Assembly: GCF_000332315.1 (NCBI RefSeq)
Contig: NZ_KB235933.1
Span: 169,183-230,787, forward strand
DNA: 61,605 nt
Direction of reading: 5' to 3'
Source: Prochlorothrix hollandica PCC 9006 = CALU 1027
Lineage (GTDB): Bacteria; Cyanobacteriota; Cyanobacteriia; Prochlorotrichales; Prochlorotrichaceae
The notes under the pieces are model-generated. The model searched no databases, was not told where the DNA came from, and was given only the letters and a program-made list of their open reading frames with translations. This document shows positions 9,101 to 23,222 of this stretch, one piece after another (position 1 is the first letter of the stretch; every line of letters begins with the position of its first letter). Made by a program: the position numbers and the translations under genes.

Positions 9101-10114
9101 ATGGAAACTCTGACCTATTTTTTACCCCAGGTGTGGTTTGCCATCCTGGCCCTGTTTCTCTTCCTCTATGTGTTGCTGGATGGCTTTGATCTAGGGGTGG
9201 GCATTCTGTCCCTCACCGCCTCCAGCGAAGAACGGCGGGGCATTTTAATGACCAGTTTGGGCAATGTTTGGGATGCCAATGAAACCTGGTTGGTGTTGAT
9301 GGGGGGGGCATTATTCGGAGCCTTTCCCCTGGCCTATGCCACCATCCTCAATGCCCTGTATATTCCCATTTGGGCCATGATTTTTGGCTTTATCTTCCGG
9401 GCTGTGGCCTTTGAATTTCGGGAGCATTCCCAGCAGAAACTGTTGTGGAATCTGGCCTTTGGGGCGGGCAGTTTCTTAGCGGCCTTGGGCCAAGGGTTTG
9501 CCCTGGGGGGAGTGTTGGCAGGCATCGCCGTAGATGACCAAGGCCATTTTGTCGGTAGCACCTTGGATTGCTTCAGCTTGCCTTCCCTGTTGGTGGCCCT
9601 GACCCTGATCCAAGGCTATGTTTTGATTGGATCCACCTATCTGATCATGCGCACGGCGGGTACCTTGCAGGATACCCATTATAAAACCGCGAAGTTGGCC
9701 GCTTGGACCACCTTATTGGGGGCGATCGCCATCACCGTGATCACGCCCTTCTTTTATGATTACGCCCGCGATCGACTCTTTTCCCAGCCCTTAATCTACA
9801 TCTTTGCCATCATTCCCGTCCTGGGGATCCTCTTGGTGTGGCAATTATTGCGCAGCTTGGACCAACGGCGGGAAGCGACCCCCTTTGTTTGGAGTATTCT
9901 GCTATTTTTGCTCACCTTCCTCGGTTTGGCCTTGATTGTGTTCCCCTACATTATTCCCACCCAAGTCACCATCTACCAGGCCGCTGCTGCCCCCAGTTCC
10001 TTGGTCTTTATGCTGGTGTTTATCGGTTTTTTAATCCCCATTATGTTGGCCTACAACATCTATCAATACGTGGTCTTCCGGGGCAAGGTCGTCACCAGTC
10101 AATATGGGGACTAA
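9101..10114 (+). CDS. cydB: Cytochrome bd-type quinol oxidase subunit II
   Basis: Second membrane subunit of the cytochrome bd/CIO oxidase. Opens METLTYFLPQVWFAILALFL, then the signature YVLLDGFDLGVGIL (residues 24-37) and NVWDANETWLVLMGGALFGAFP (about 53-74), and has about eight hydrophobic helices. Length 337 is normal. It binds no heme itself but is needed for assembly. A plausible ribosome binding site (AAGGAG at 9084-9089) precedes the ATG at a rather long distance. Same strand as cydA and surely functionally coupled with it. Confidence 0.96.
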   Translation: METLTYFLPQVWFAILALFLFLYVLLDGFDLGVGILSLTASSEERRGILMTSLGNVWDANETWLVLMGGALFGAFPLAYATILNALYIPIWAMIFGFIFRAVAFEFREHSQQKLLWNLAFGAGSFLAALGQGFALGGVLAGIAVDDQGHFVGSTLDCFSLPSLLVALTLIQGYVLIGSTYLIMRTAGTLQDTHYKTAKLAAWTTLLGAIAITVITPFFYDYARDRLFSQPLIYIFAIIPVLGILLVWQLLRSLDQRREATPFVWSILLFLLTFLGLALIVFPYIIPTQVTIYQAAAAPSSLVFMLVFIGFLIPIMLAYNIYQYVVFRGKVVTSQYGD

Positions 10115-10442
10115 ATGGGGACTAAAGGCCCATCGGGTTGGTGGGCTGGTTCTGAGGACCTGAGTGACTGACAAAACGTGCCAGAACCCAACCCCCAGTA
10201 GGGTCAGCAAACCTCACACCACACCGACCAAACCCCGGTAGGGACGTGGTTTCCGCAAACCCCCGTCATCCCCAACCGGGTTGGGGGCAGGGCAGGGGAA
10301 CTGGATTGTCGAGTACAACTCGACCCTCCCAGCCTGTTAGCCCTAGCTGGGTTGGGGGCAGGGCAGGGGAACCGGATTGTCGAGTACAACTCGACCCTCC
10401 CAGCCTGTTAGCCCTAGCTGGGTTGGGGGCAGGGCAGGGGCG
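10115..10442. other. Gene-free stretch with 71-bp tandem repeats
   Basis: Space between convergent cydB and the M16 gene. From 10278 to 10439 it holds 2.3 copies of a 71-bp unit (starts at 10278, 10349, 10420 with GGGTTGGGGGCAGGGCAGGG). Each full unit contains the hairpin GTCGAGT-ACA-ACTCGAC. It could serve as a bidirectional transcription end; no T-run follows. Confidence 0.8.
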
Positions 10443-12125
10443 TTATTGGGGTGGATCGGGGATGGTGATGTCGATCGCCGTCGCCGATCCCCATTGGGCC
10501 AAATCTGTCGCGATCGCCGCCACATTGCCCACCACCAAGGTGATCCAGTGGTCCGGTTGCAAATAGGTTTGGGCCGATCGCTGTACATCCTCCAGGGTCA
10601 CCGCCTCCACCCCCCGCTGGTATTGAAAGACAAAATCCGAGGGGTAGCCGTAATAGTCATAGGTCATCAGGCGGGACAGGGTTTGGCCGGGGGACTGGAA
10701 CCCGAAGACAAAGGAATTAAGAACCACATCCTTGGCGTACTGCAATTCTTCCGGGGCAATGGGGGCTTGGCGCACCGCTTCGATTTCCTGGGTTACAGCC
10801 CGCAAAAAGGGTAGGGTGGCCTCGGTGCGGGTTTGGCCCCCCGCCACAAAGGTGCCGGGAAAATCATAGTTCGGACTCCAGTAGCTATAGACGGAGTAGG
10901 CCAGTCCCTGGCGCGATCGCACCTCGTTGTACAGCCGTCCCCCAAAGCCATTGAGCACCTCGTTCAACACCGACAGGGCCGGATAGTCGGGGCTGTCCAG
11001 TTGTCCCCCCAGTTGCCCCAGTTGTACATAGCTTTGGGTCAGTTGGGGCTGATCCACCGTGAACAGACCGCCCCCCGGAGTGGTGTCCACCGCTGGCAAG
11101 GGGGGCAGATCCAACCCAGCAGCGGGCCAGTCCCCCAGGAGGGTTTCCAGCTTTTGGCGTAGGCTTACCCGATCAAAGTCCCCGACAATGCCCAACAGAA
11201 TGCCGTCGGGATGGACATAGGTTTCATAGAAAGCAACCACATCGTCCCGCGTAATGGCGGCTAAGTCGTCATATTCCAGGGTTGCCCCATAGGGACTGTC
11301 GGATCCATAGAGCAACTTGCCAAATTCCCGTTGAGCAATGCCCCCCGGATCATCATTGCGGCGGGCGATGCTCCCGGCGGTGCGGTTTTTGGCCAGGGCA
11401 AGGCGATCGGCGGCAAAGGCCGGTTCCCGCAGAATTTCCACAAACAGATCCAAGACGGAATCCAGGTCTTCCCGCAGGGCACTGAAGCTGGCCCGTCCGG
11501 CGGTGGTGCCAATGCTGGTTTCGATCGAAGCGGCTCGATCTTCCAGAAACTGGTTAATCTCCCCAAAGCTGTGGTGCTGGGTGCCGCCCCCCCGCAGCAG
11601 TTGCCCCGTCAAGCCTCCCAAGCCCACTTTGTCCGCTGGCTCCCAGCGATCGCCCACCCGCACCAGGGCACTGCCCTGCACCAGGGGCAACTCATGATCC
11701 TCCACCAAGTAGATCACCAAGCCGTTGTCTAGGGTGATGCGATCGTAGTCGGGGAGGGTGATGGCGGGGAGGGGGGGAAAGGTGAGATCGCTGTAGTGTT
11801 GGGGGGGTGCCCCCCCAGTGCCTTGGGCCAAGACCGGAGCGGCCTGGGGTCCCAGGTTTAGCCCCAGCCCCAGGCTTAAACTCAGCCCTAACCCCACGAG
11901 ACCATAGGCCCAGGGCGATCGGCCTGGTTTCTGGCCCAGTTTTTGGCCTAGTTTCTGGCCTAGTTTTTGGCCCAGCCCGCCCCAAATCCGTTGCCACCCG
12001 TGGCACAGGCTACGCAGAACCCATCGTTGCTTCAAATCCGTTCTCCTTGGGGGATTCCCACCACAGACTAGCAATAGGGTACCACTGGGGTGGGAAGCAT
12101 TCACCCGTGGGGGGCTGTTGGCCAT
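10443..12125 (-). CDS. M16 (pitrilysin) family protein lacking the zinc motif
   Basis: Homologue of the M16 peptidases (mitochondrial processing peptidase, PqqL/YmxG group) exported by a signal anchor. After a basic leader with LGQK tetrapeptides, the hydrophobic run GLVGLGLSLSLGLGLNLGP and APVLAQG look like a signal peptide. The M16 domain begins LDNGLVIYLVEDHELPLVQG. The active-site HxxEH is replaced: the position reads GLGGLTGQLLRGGGT, so this is the non-catalytic partner type. Its second half (PQLTQSYVQLGQLGG, LNEVLNGFGGRLYNEVRSRQGLAY) is the normal C-terminal lobe. Such proteins usually pair with an active M16 gene next door; none is present here. I chose the ATG at 12125, with AGGA 7 bp before it; the frame extends to a GTG at 12245, which would leave only 23 bp to the divergent rhomboid gene. 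Confidence 0.85.
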   Translation of the reverse strand: MANSPPRVNASHPSGTLLLVCGGNPPRRTDLKQRWVLRSLCHGWQRIWGGLGQKLGQKLGQKLGQKPGRSPWAYGLVGLGLSLSLGLGLNLGPQAAPVLAQGTGGAPPQHYSDLTFPPLPAITLPDYDRITLDNGLVIYLVEDHELPLVQGSALVRVGDRWEPADKVGLGGLTGQLLRGGGTQHHSFGEINQFLEDRAASIETSIGTTAGRASFSALREDLDSVLDLFVEILREPAFAADRLALAKNRTAGSIARRNDDPGGIAQREFGKLLYGSDSPYGATLEYDDLAAITRDDVVAFYETYVHPDGILLGIVGDFDRVSLRQKLETLLGDWPAAGLDLPPLPAVDTTPGGGLFTVDQPQLTQSYVQLGQLGGQLDSPDYPALSVLNEVLNGFGGRLYNEVRSRQGLAYSVYSYWSPNYDFPGTFVAGGQTRTEATLPFLRAVTQEIEAVRQAPIAPEELQYAKDVVLNSFVFGFQSPGQTLSRLMTYDYYGYPSDFVFQYQRGVEAVTLEDVQRSAQTYLQPDHWITLVVGNVAAIATDLAQWGSATAIDITIPDPPQ

Positions 12126-12268
12126 CAGGGTTTCCTGGGGATTGCCCTTGACAACCTTGCCTGGAGCTAGGACAGTACCAGAAACGCGATCGCCGATCTT
12201 GCGATCTTGGGCACCCCGCCGTCCCCCGTCCCGGTGGCGGTTCACTATTCCCTCACCTCCCTCAGCTT

Positions 12269-13147
12269 TTGTTAACTCTTCCTCCCTGGCTCCAACGACA
12301 AACCCAGGGCGTGGTCAACTGCTACGCCTGCCAGAAACTGGTTTCCATTACGGCCCCCACCTGTACCCACTGCGGTAGCCAGCAGCCTGGTCTCTGGGGC
12401 TATGGTCGCCACTTTCGGAAATTCCACCACCAAGGGGGTTTTCTGGCCCTGATTACCTGGGGGTGCGTTGCCCTCTACCTGCTGACCCTGCTGGTCAATG
12501 TGCGGGGGGTGCGCACTGAAATGCCCTTGGAAATTCTGGTGCCGGATACCTCCAGCCTGTTGATGTTTGGGGCCACGGGGGAGATTCCCCTGTTTACGTT
12601 GCACCGCTGGTGGACCCTGCTGACGGCGGCGTGGCTCCATGGCCATGTCTTCCATTTGGGCTTTAATTTAGGCTGGATTCGCTATTTAATGCCTTTGGCC
12701 TTGGATTTTTACGGTGCCGCCCGCCTGGTGGTGTTGTATACGGGTTCTGCGATCGTTGCAGCCCTTCTCAGCAGCGTAGTGGCCCATTATGGCAGCGGTT
12801 TACCGCCGTTGCTCCAGGGTGCCTATATCAGCGTGGGGGCATCGGGGGCGCTGTTTGGTCTGTTTGGGGCGCTGGTGGCCCATGGACGACAGACGGGCAG
12901 CAAAGCCCTGGAAGAAACCATGGCTCTCTATGCGGGGTTGGGCTTTATTTTAGGGTTTACCCTGGGTTCGGTGGATAATTGGGCACATTTGGGGGGCTTC
13001 CTGGGGGGCTTTGCCTTAGCCTATGTGCCGGGGCTGCGATCGCGCCAACCCCAACGGCTTTATGAGGTGGTGCTGGCCTTGGTCTGTTTAGGGGCGACGG
13101 CTTTAAGTTTGGTGGTGTCGGTGCTGCACTGGTGGTGGATTCAGTAG
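12269..13147 (+). CDS. Rhomboid-family intramembrane serine protease with N-terminal zinc ribbon
   Basis: Membrane protease cutting within or near transmembrane segments. Residues about 18-36 form a CxxC...CxxC zinc ribbon (CYACQK, CTHC). Six or seven hydrophobic helices follow. RWWTLLTAAWLHGHVFHLGFN holds the His-rich segment, GASGALFGLFGAL the catalytic Ser of the GxSG motif, and NWAHLGGFLGGF the catalytic His. The substrate is unknown. The start is uncertain: the frame opens with a TTG at 12269, no ATG precedes the zinc ribbon, and a GTG at residue 15 is an alternative. Divergent from the M16 gene with a short shared upstream region. Confidence 0.88.
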   Translation: MLTLPPWLQRQTQGVVNCYACQKLVSITAPTCTHCGSQQPGLWGYGRHFRKFHHQGGFLALITWGCVALYLLTLLVNVRGVRTEMPLEILVPDTSSLLMFGATGEIPLFTLHRWWTLLTAAWLHGHVFHLGFNLGWIRYLMPLALDFYGAARLVVLYTGSAIVAALLSSVVAHYGSGLPPLLQGAYISVGASGALFGLFGALVAHGRQTGSKALEETMALYAGLGFILGFTLGSVDNWAHLGGFLGGFALAYVPGLRSRQPQRLYEVVLALVCLGATALSLVVSVLHWWWIQ

Positions 13148-13250
13148 TGGATTCAGTAGTGGATTCAATAGGGACAAATGGGGGCTGGGGGGCAGCAGGG
13201 TAGTTCCCTCGACATATTCAGATCTGGGGGGAGAGGGCAGGGAGACCCTG

Positions 13251-13847
13251 TTAGGGGGAATCGGGGGTCAGGGTGAGGTTGCGGTAGATTTGTGCGATCG
13301 GGAACTGAAGACCAATGCTAGCTAGGTCTACGATATCGTCGGCTTGGTAGTTGATAATGGTCCATTTGCCCGACGCTTCCCGGTGGTACAGATCCATTTC
13401 GATACGGGTGGAACTGACGAGTAAATAGTCTATTAGAGCGGGATTCTGTTGGTAGAGCCTGAATTTACCGCCACGATCGTAAGCTTCGGTACTTTTAGAT
13501 AAAACTTCAATGATTAAGCAGGGGTAGGTGAAGTGGTTGGGGGTGGTTTTATCGCGATCGTCACAGGTGACACTGCCATCGGGATAGGTGTAGTTGTGGG
13601 TGCCAGGGATTTTAATTTTGAGGTCAGAGTTGCCGGGGATGCAGCGGTTACCATTGGGATGGGAGTCTAGGAGGTGGGAGTCTAGGAGGGCTGTTAAGCG
13701 GATGGCGATGTGGCTATGGTTGACGCTGCCGCCGCTCATGGCGTAGGTTTGGCCGTTGATGTATTCGTGTTTTTCCAGTTGTTGGGCTTCCCAGGTTAAG
13801 TAGTCTTCTGGGGTGAGGGGGGGGCGGGGTTCGGGGGCGGCGATCAT
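13251..13847 (-). CDS. Uma2 family (DUF820) putative endonuclease
   Basis: Member of a PD-(D/E)XK-fold family highly amplified in cyanobacteria, of unproven biological role. Family marks are LTPEDYLTWE near the start, HEYINGQTYAMSGGS (E28), YTYPDGSV with D90, and CLIIEVLSKSTEAYDRGGKF with E114. Length 198 is typical. The ATG start at 13847 leaves 13 bp to the end of the next Uma2 gene upstream; the two are probably co-transcribed. Confidence 0.9.
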   Translation of the reverse strand: MIAAPEPRPPLTPEDYLTWEAQQLEKHEYINGQTYAMSGGSVNHSHIAIRLTALLDSHLLDSHPNGNRCIPGNSDLKIKIPGTHNYTYPDGSVTCDDRDKTTPNHFTYPCLIIEVLSKSTEAYDRGGKFRLYQQNPALIDYLLVSSTRIEMDLYHREASGKWTIINYQADDIVDLASIGLQFPIAQIYRNLTLTPDSP

Positions 13848-13860
13848 GGGCTGGGGGAGG

Positions 13861-14442
13861 TTAGGGGGCGGGGAAGGTTACGTCTTCGTAGAGATCAGCG
13901 ATGGCGATCGCTAAGTCTAGGCTGGTGAAGGTGAGGGTGGGTTCGGGGGCGGTGTAGGTGCGCAGGTTCCAGTTGCGATCGTCCAGTTTGCTCAGTTGCT
14001 CTAGGTGGATTTGGTACTGATCAATGAGGATATATTCCTGAAGGGAGGGAATCGATCGATAAGCCAGGAATTTATCGCCCCGATCGTAGTTTTGGGTGGA
14101 TTTGGAGAGAACTTCGATGATGACGCTGGGGTTGAGGATGGTGTCGGTGCGATCGTCCAGGAACTGGGGATCCCCTTGGATCATCAGCACATCGGGGTAG
14201 GTGTAGCGATCGTGGCTGGGGATGGAAACGCGGAGATCTCCAATAAAGGCGCTAGCGCCTGTACCCCGCAGTGCAGCCTTGAGGAGGGCAAAGAGGTTGC
14301 CTGCAATGCGGTTGTGGTTGAGGGTGCCTCCGGTCAGGGGGATGATGGCTCCGTGGTGGTATTCGCTGCGGTGTTCGGCGGTTTGCTCCAGGGCGAAGTA
14401 TTGGGCGGGGGTGTAGTGGCGGGGGGGGGCGGTGGTCGTCAT
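13861..14442 (-). CDS. Uma2 family (DUF820) putative endonuclease
   Basis: Second Uma2 protein, paralogous to its downstream neighbour: HYTPAQYFALEQTAEHRSEY, then YTYPDVLMI and VIIEVLSKSTQNYDRGDKF give the same D...E motif order. I start it at the ATG at 14442 (MTTTAPPRHYTP), giving 193 residues like other members. The open frame continues 63 codons further up to 14631, but that part resembles no Uma2 N-terminus. Confidence 0.9.
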   Translation of the reverse strand: MTTTAPPRHYTPAQYFALEQTAEHRSEYHHGAIIPLTGGTLNHNRIAGNLFALLKAALRGTGASAFIGDLRVSIPSHDRYTYPDVLMIQGDPQFLDDRTDTILNPSVIIEVLSKSTQNYDRGDKFLAYRSIPSLQEYILIDQYQIHLEQLSKLDDRNWNLRTYTAPEPTLTFTSLDLAIAIADLYEDVTFPAP

Positions 14443-14761
14443 GGGGACTGGGGGGGTGGGGGCTAGGATTCTAGTGTATCCCAGGCTTCTGTGGGCCTGG
14501 ATCCAGACAGCCCCGCTGCCAATGCTGCGCTGGTCTTTGAGATGACCACTGGCACAGTCTAGCGTTGCGTCAAGGTTATGAATCTGCTGGGATCGGTCCG
14601 GGTTGATGGGGTCTGCGATTAAGCCCCTCACTCTGAGACCGGCGGCGATCGCTGGCCCAACTTAATACATAAATACTATCCTAGGGCCAAAAAAATAGCC
14701 CCAGGCTGACCTGGGACTGGGGGAATTTTGCCGGGGCTAGATGTCTCTAACCCCGATCTAA

Positions 14762-14797
14762 GTTTCCATTCAATTAGGATCCCCAGCGAGTGGGGAT
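14762..14797 (-). CRISPR. Solitary CRISPR repeat
   Basis: A full 36-bp copy, identical to the repeats of the main array (starts GTTTCCATTC, ends AGTGGGGAT on plus), lies 967 bp to the left of the first array repeat. Two small genes and a terminator lie between them. It sits at the leader-distal (oldest) end, so it is probably an array fragment separated by insertion. Confidence 0.95.
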
Positions 14798-15035
14798 CAT
14801 AGAGTTGGAGGATCGGGACTACCTAGAACTGGCCCAGCCGTTAATCTGGGGCCATCTGGTGACTGAGGGCATTAAGGCCGTAGGTCAACAGATAGCCTCC
14901 GAGATGGGCTTAGACTGCTCCCCTACGGAGGCACTAGCGGCCTACTACTCAGGGCTAGAAGAGAACGCCGTCCTGGAGGCGCTGATTGCCCAGATAGAAG
15001 CGGATATGCCCATCGGTACAGACTCCGAGATCTAA
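14790..15035 (+). CDS. Small acidic hypothetical protein starting inside the solitary CRISPR repeat
   Basis: An 81-codon frame that I do not recognise. It is acidic and helical-looking (LEDRDYLELAQPLIWGHLVT, EENAVLEALIAQIEADM). The only upstream start is a GTG formed by the end of the solitary CRISPR repeat; no ribosome binding site precedes it. A strong terminator follows 76 bp downstream. It may be the 3' part of a gene whose start was replaced by the repeat, or a genuine short gene. Coding status is uncertain. Confidence 0.45.
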   Translation: MGIIELEDRDYLELAQPLIWGHLVTEGIKAVGQQIASEMGLDCSPTEALAAYYSGLEENAVLEALIAQIEADMPIGTDSEI

Positions 15036-15111
15036 TATCTTTTTTGTTAAACTTCCTATACTGGAGTACCCGGTGGGCAAATGCACCGGGCGTTCCATAT
15101 CTCCTCCCCAA

Positions 15112-15142
15112 AATACCGCTGGTAGCGCGAACCAGCGGTATT
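15112..15142. terminator. Bidirectional rho-independent terminator
   Basis: Perfect 12-bp stem AATACCGCTGGT / ACCAGCGGTATT with a 7-nt loop, followed by six T on plus and preceded by four A (a T-run on minus). It serves the small frame ending at 15035 and the minus-strand secreted-protein gene whose stop is at 15152. Confidence 0.9.
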
Positions 15143-15151
15143 TTTTATGGC

Positions 15152-15664
15152 TCAAAACCCTGGCACAATTCCCGACTCCAGACAGGCATTAATCGCAGTG
15201 TCCCTGGTGCTGGCAGATGGCGGGGAAAAAGTGAAAGATCCTGTCCCTGCTTTGCTGTCGTTGAGTTCTCGGTAAGACATCCGCCAACCCGTCAAGCAAT
15301 CGGTATGTATCTCCTGTACTTGGTGGACACCCCCGATCGTCTCACTGCCAACAAGAACTGAAAACCGCCAGCGATCGCCAAACGTCCCCAGTCCCCCGCC
15401 CCCTGCCTCGTCCCCTTCTTCAACCCAGGACGTGAGGTTTGCCTCCTGTTGAGCGATCGCCCACGGCTCACGGGACGTTAACCACCGGGGGAATGGGTGT
15501 TGAGGTTGGCGCGGTCGGGCGGTGCCCTGGAAGATGTAATCTAGGTCATGGCAGACCCCTTGGGAGTCCAGATAGTAGTTAATCGAGGGGCATTCGGGCA
15601 GTTGGGCGATCGCGGGCGTAGGGGTTAGGGCGATCGCTGCCATGCCCATCAGTAATGTTTTCAT
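15152..15664 (-). CDS. Small secreted hypothetical protein
   Basis: A 170-residue protein I cannot assign. From the ATG at 15664 it has a clear signal peptide (MKTLLMGMAAIALTPTPAIA, cleavage before QLPE). The mature part holds four Cys (ECPS, GVCHD, TDCLTG, NACLE) which could form two disulfides in the periplasm. The middle part PRQPQHPFPRWLTSREPW resembles no domain I know. The frame continues 22 codons upstream to 15730, but that would bury the signal peptide. It lies between the solitary CRISPR repeat and the main array, 100 bp from the array edge, and ends at a strong terminator. Confidence 0.65.
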   Translation of the reverse strand: MKTLLMGMAAIALTPTPAIAQLPECPSINYYLDSQGVCHDLDYIFQGTARPRQPQHPFPRWLTSREPWAIAQQEANLTSWVEEGDEAGGGGLGTFGDRWRFSVLVGSETIGGVHQVQEIHTDCLTGWRMSYRELNDSKAGTGSFTFSPPSASTRDTAINACLESGIVPGF

Positions 15665-15764
15665 AGATCTCCTAGGGGTACTGCATCCTCTCCATTTTAT
15701 CCATGGCCAAGGGAAGAATCCTGCAACCACTGGTTAAAACTCCCAGGGCCAAATTCCATCTCAA

Positions 15765-21416
<5,652 letters not shown>

Positions 21417-21637
21417 ACCTCCCATCTTAAACCCAGACAGGGCGCGCTGTCTAGGGGCTATTTGCGACCCCCCCCCAAAGATCGGGACAATACACAACAA
21501 AATCACCTGTGGAAAACGGCTGAAACCCTTACCCAGCAAGGCTGCGAACCCTCCGACGCAAAATCGTTGTTTGAGGCCGATCGCCCCACCCCTCGCAACC
21601 GTCACAACCAACCCAGAAATCCCCATCGATCCACCCC
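21417..21637 (-). promoter_or_regulatory. Presumed CRISPR leader
   Basis: The 221 bp between the last repeat and the cas2 stop codon are the only candidate leader for an array transcribed leftwards. Directly before the array lies a hairpin (21435-21452, AGACAG / CTGTCT, 6-bp stem with a GC-rich loop), and beyond it a run of nine C. The placement is inferred from repeat orientation and the position of cas1-cas2. Confidence 0.6.
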
Positions 21638-21916
21638 TCAAATAATCACCGAACCCGGCACCTCCGTCAGCGGAACCCCCCCCCATACCACCACCTGCCC
21701 CAACGTATGGCCCGATAGGGGATAAAACCGCACCGCATCCTCCTCCCCCTTGAGCCGTGGCCGCAAGCGCCTTTGTAGCTCCTCATACTTCTTCACCGTC
21801 AGCAAACACTCAAACACACTGTATTGTACCCGCCGACCATACCCCTCCAGCAAATCCGACACCGCCTTGCGGCGCTTATCACTGGGAATATCATAGGTCA
21901 CCACATAGAGCAGCAT
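21638..21916 (-). CDS. cas2: CRISPR-associated protein Cas2
   Basis: Adaptation subunit that bridges two Cas1 dimers. The ferredoxin-like start LYVVTYDIPSDKRRKAVSDL carries the conserved Asp, followed by YGRRVQYSVFECLLTVKKYEEL, and 92 residues is the usual length. It lies 9 bp downstream of cas1 and directly borders the leader. Confidence 0.97.
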   Translation of the reverse strand: MLLYVVTYDIPSDKRRKAVSDLLEGYGRRVQYSVFECLLTVKKYEELQRRLRPRLKGEEDAVRFYPLSGHTLGQVVVWGGVPLTEVPGSVII

Positions 21917-21925
21917 CGGCTCCCC

Positions 21926-22918
21926 CTAACGAATACGATAGGGCGCATAACCCTGAACCGGACTGTAAACAAACTCCTTGTAAGCCCGCACCTGCCGATT
22001 TAACAGATCCCAACTGGGTTGAGCTGCGTCCTCCTCTGACTGTACCGGCATCTCCATCCGCTGCACAAACGCTCCCAACCACTTGCGCCGCCCCCGTTCC
22101 CCCAAAAAGCAGCCCCCATCCCGATACTCAAAATCCCCCTGGGCATCCAGTTCCCCATTATTAATGAGTTGCAAAACCAAAGAATCCACCAATGGGGCAC
22201 GGAACGGCTCAATCAAATCGGAGACCAACGCTGCATGGCGATAACTGCCCTGGTGCAAACAGCCCTCATAGGGATCCAACCCCTGGAGTTCCACCAAGGT
22301 CAGCAGATGATTCCACAGCACCTGGTAACCAAAGCTGAGTAAGGCATTGACCGGATTCCCCGGTGGACGACGGCTCCGGCTGACAAAGGCAAAATCAGCA
22401 TGGCGCAAACAATCCCCAAACCCTTGGAAATATTGGGCCGCTGCCGCTCCTTCCAGTCCCATCAAGCGATCGATCTGGTCCGTATCAGAAATTTGGTGGA
22501 TCAGATAAGCTAACTGTTCGATCGCCGTCTCCAGCATCAAACTCGATCGTCGCCGCTGTTGCCGCTGCAAAATCACCCGACTATTGAGCAGCTTCGCCTT
22601 AACCAGGGCTTGGGCCAGCAGTAAACGCTCCAACGCGGTTAATTCCCGTTGATATCGGGCTAACTGCCGGTAACCTCCCTCGATCGCCACCACACGACCA
22701 TAGCAATAGCCCATGCGTGAGAGATAGGCAATGGGAATATTACGCCAGAGGCAAGCCCGAATCGCCTGGGTGGTCAACTGAGACTGGCCAAACACCAACA
22801 CCTGATCTAACAAAGGAAGCCGTACCTCCTCTAGCGTCCGATCGCCCTGCTTCACCACCAGCATTTCCTGCTGAAGGGACACAAAACAACCCTGCCGAGA
22901 GAGATACAGCGTTCGCAT
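21926..22918 (-). CDS. cas1: CRISPR-associated endonuclease Cas1
   Basis: Integrase of spacer acquisition. Start MRTLYLSRQGCFVSLQQEML is the beta-rich N-terminal domain. The metal ligands are E156 (LMGLEGAAAAQYF), H222 (GCLHQGSYRHAALV) and E237 (SDLIEPFR). NPVNALLSFGYQVLWN at about 188-203 is a family signature. Length 330 is normal. The cas1 and cas2 genes run with the Csx18-like gene as a three-gene unit, close to the leader end of the array. Confidence 0.97.
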   Translation of the reverse strand: MRTLYLSRQGCFVSLQQEMLVVKQGDRTLEEVRLPLLDQVLVFGQSQLTTQAIRACLWRNIPIAYLSRMGYCYGRVVAIEGGYRQLARYQRELTALERLLLAQALVKAKLLNSRVILQRQQRRRSSLMLETAIEQLAYLIHQISDTDQIDRLMGLEGAAAAQYFQGFGDCLRHADFAFVSRSRRPPGNPVNALLSFGYQVLWNHLLTLVELQGLDPYEGCLHQGSYRHAALVSDLIEPFRAPLVDSLVLQLINNGELDAQGDFEYRDGGCFLGERGRRKWLGAFVQRMEMPVQSEEDAAQPSWDLLNRQVRAYKEFVYSPVQGYAPYRIR

Positions 22919-22961
22919 TATTCATCCTTCTAGGGATCGGGACCATAAAAGTAGCCGGGGG

Positions 22962-23222
22962 CTACGATCGTCGCCTGATCTGGTCTGATTCCGTCTCATC
23001 CAACAGAACCGAGACCCTAGCCCGCCCAGGGCGATCGCCCTGCAAAAAGAGAATCACCCGATCGGCAAGTTGGGCCGTGCTGAACGTGGCCACCACCACC
23101 AAAGCAGTGTTCATGATCACAGCCGCTAACCCTAGGGGAGCAATCAGTAAAATAGTCAGGGTAATGGCTCCATTGGTGCCAGAAACCAAGATATTACGAA
23201 TCAATGCGGTTCGATCGGTCAT
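22962..23222 (-). CDS. csx18: Small membrane protein, Csx18-like
   Basis: About 86 residues with a two-helix hydrophobic core (AITLTILLIAPLGLAAVIMN, then TALVVVATFSTAQLADRVI) between a short polar N-terminus (TDRTALIRNILVSGTNG) and an Arg-rich tail. This fits, from memory, the small Csx18 family often found beside cas1-cas2 in cyanobacterial CRISPR loci; its function is unknown. I start at the ATG at 23222; a GTG two codons earlier (23228) is equally possible. It is the first gene of the cas1-cas2 group, 43 bp before cas1. The gene name is from resemblance only. Confidence 0.65.
   Translation of the reverse strand: MTDRTALIRNILVSGTNGAITLTILLIAPLGLAAVIMNTALVVVATFSTAQLADRVILFLQGDRPGRARVSVLLDETESDQIRRRS

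Noticed and set aside
14443-14631. 63-codon upstream extension of the second Uma2 gene
   Set aside because: Does not resemble Uma2 N-termini; the ATG at 14442 gives a normal length.
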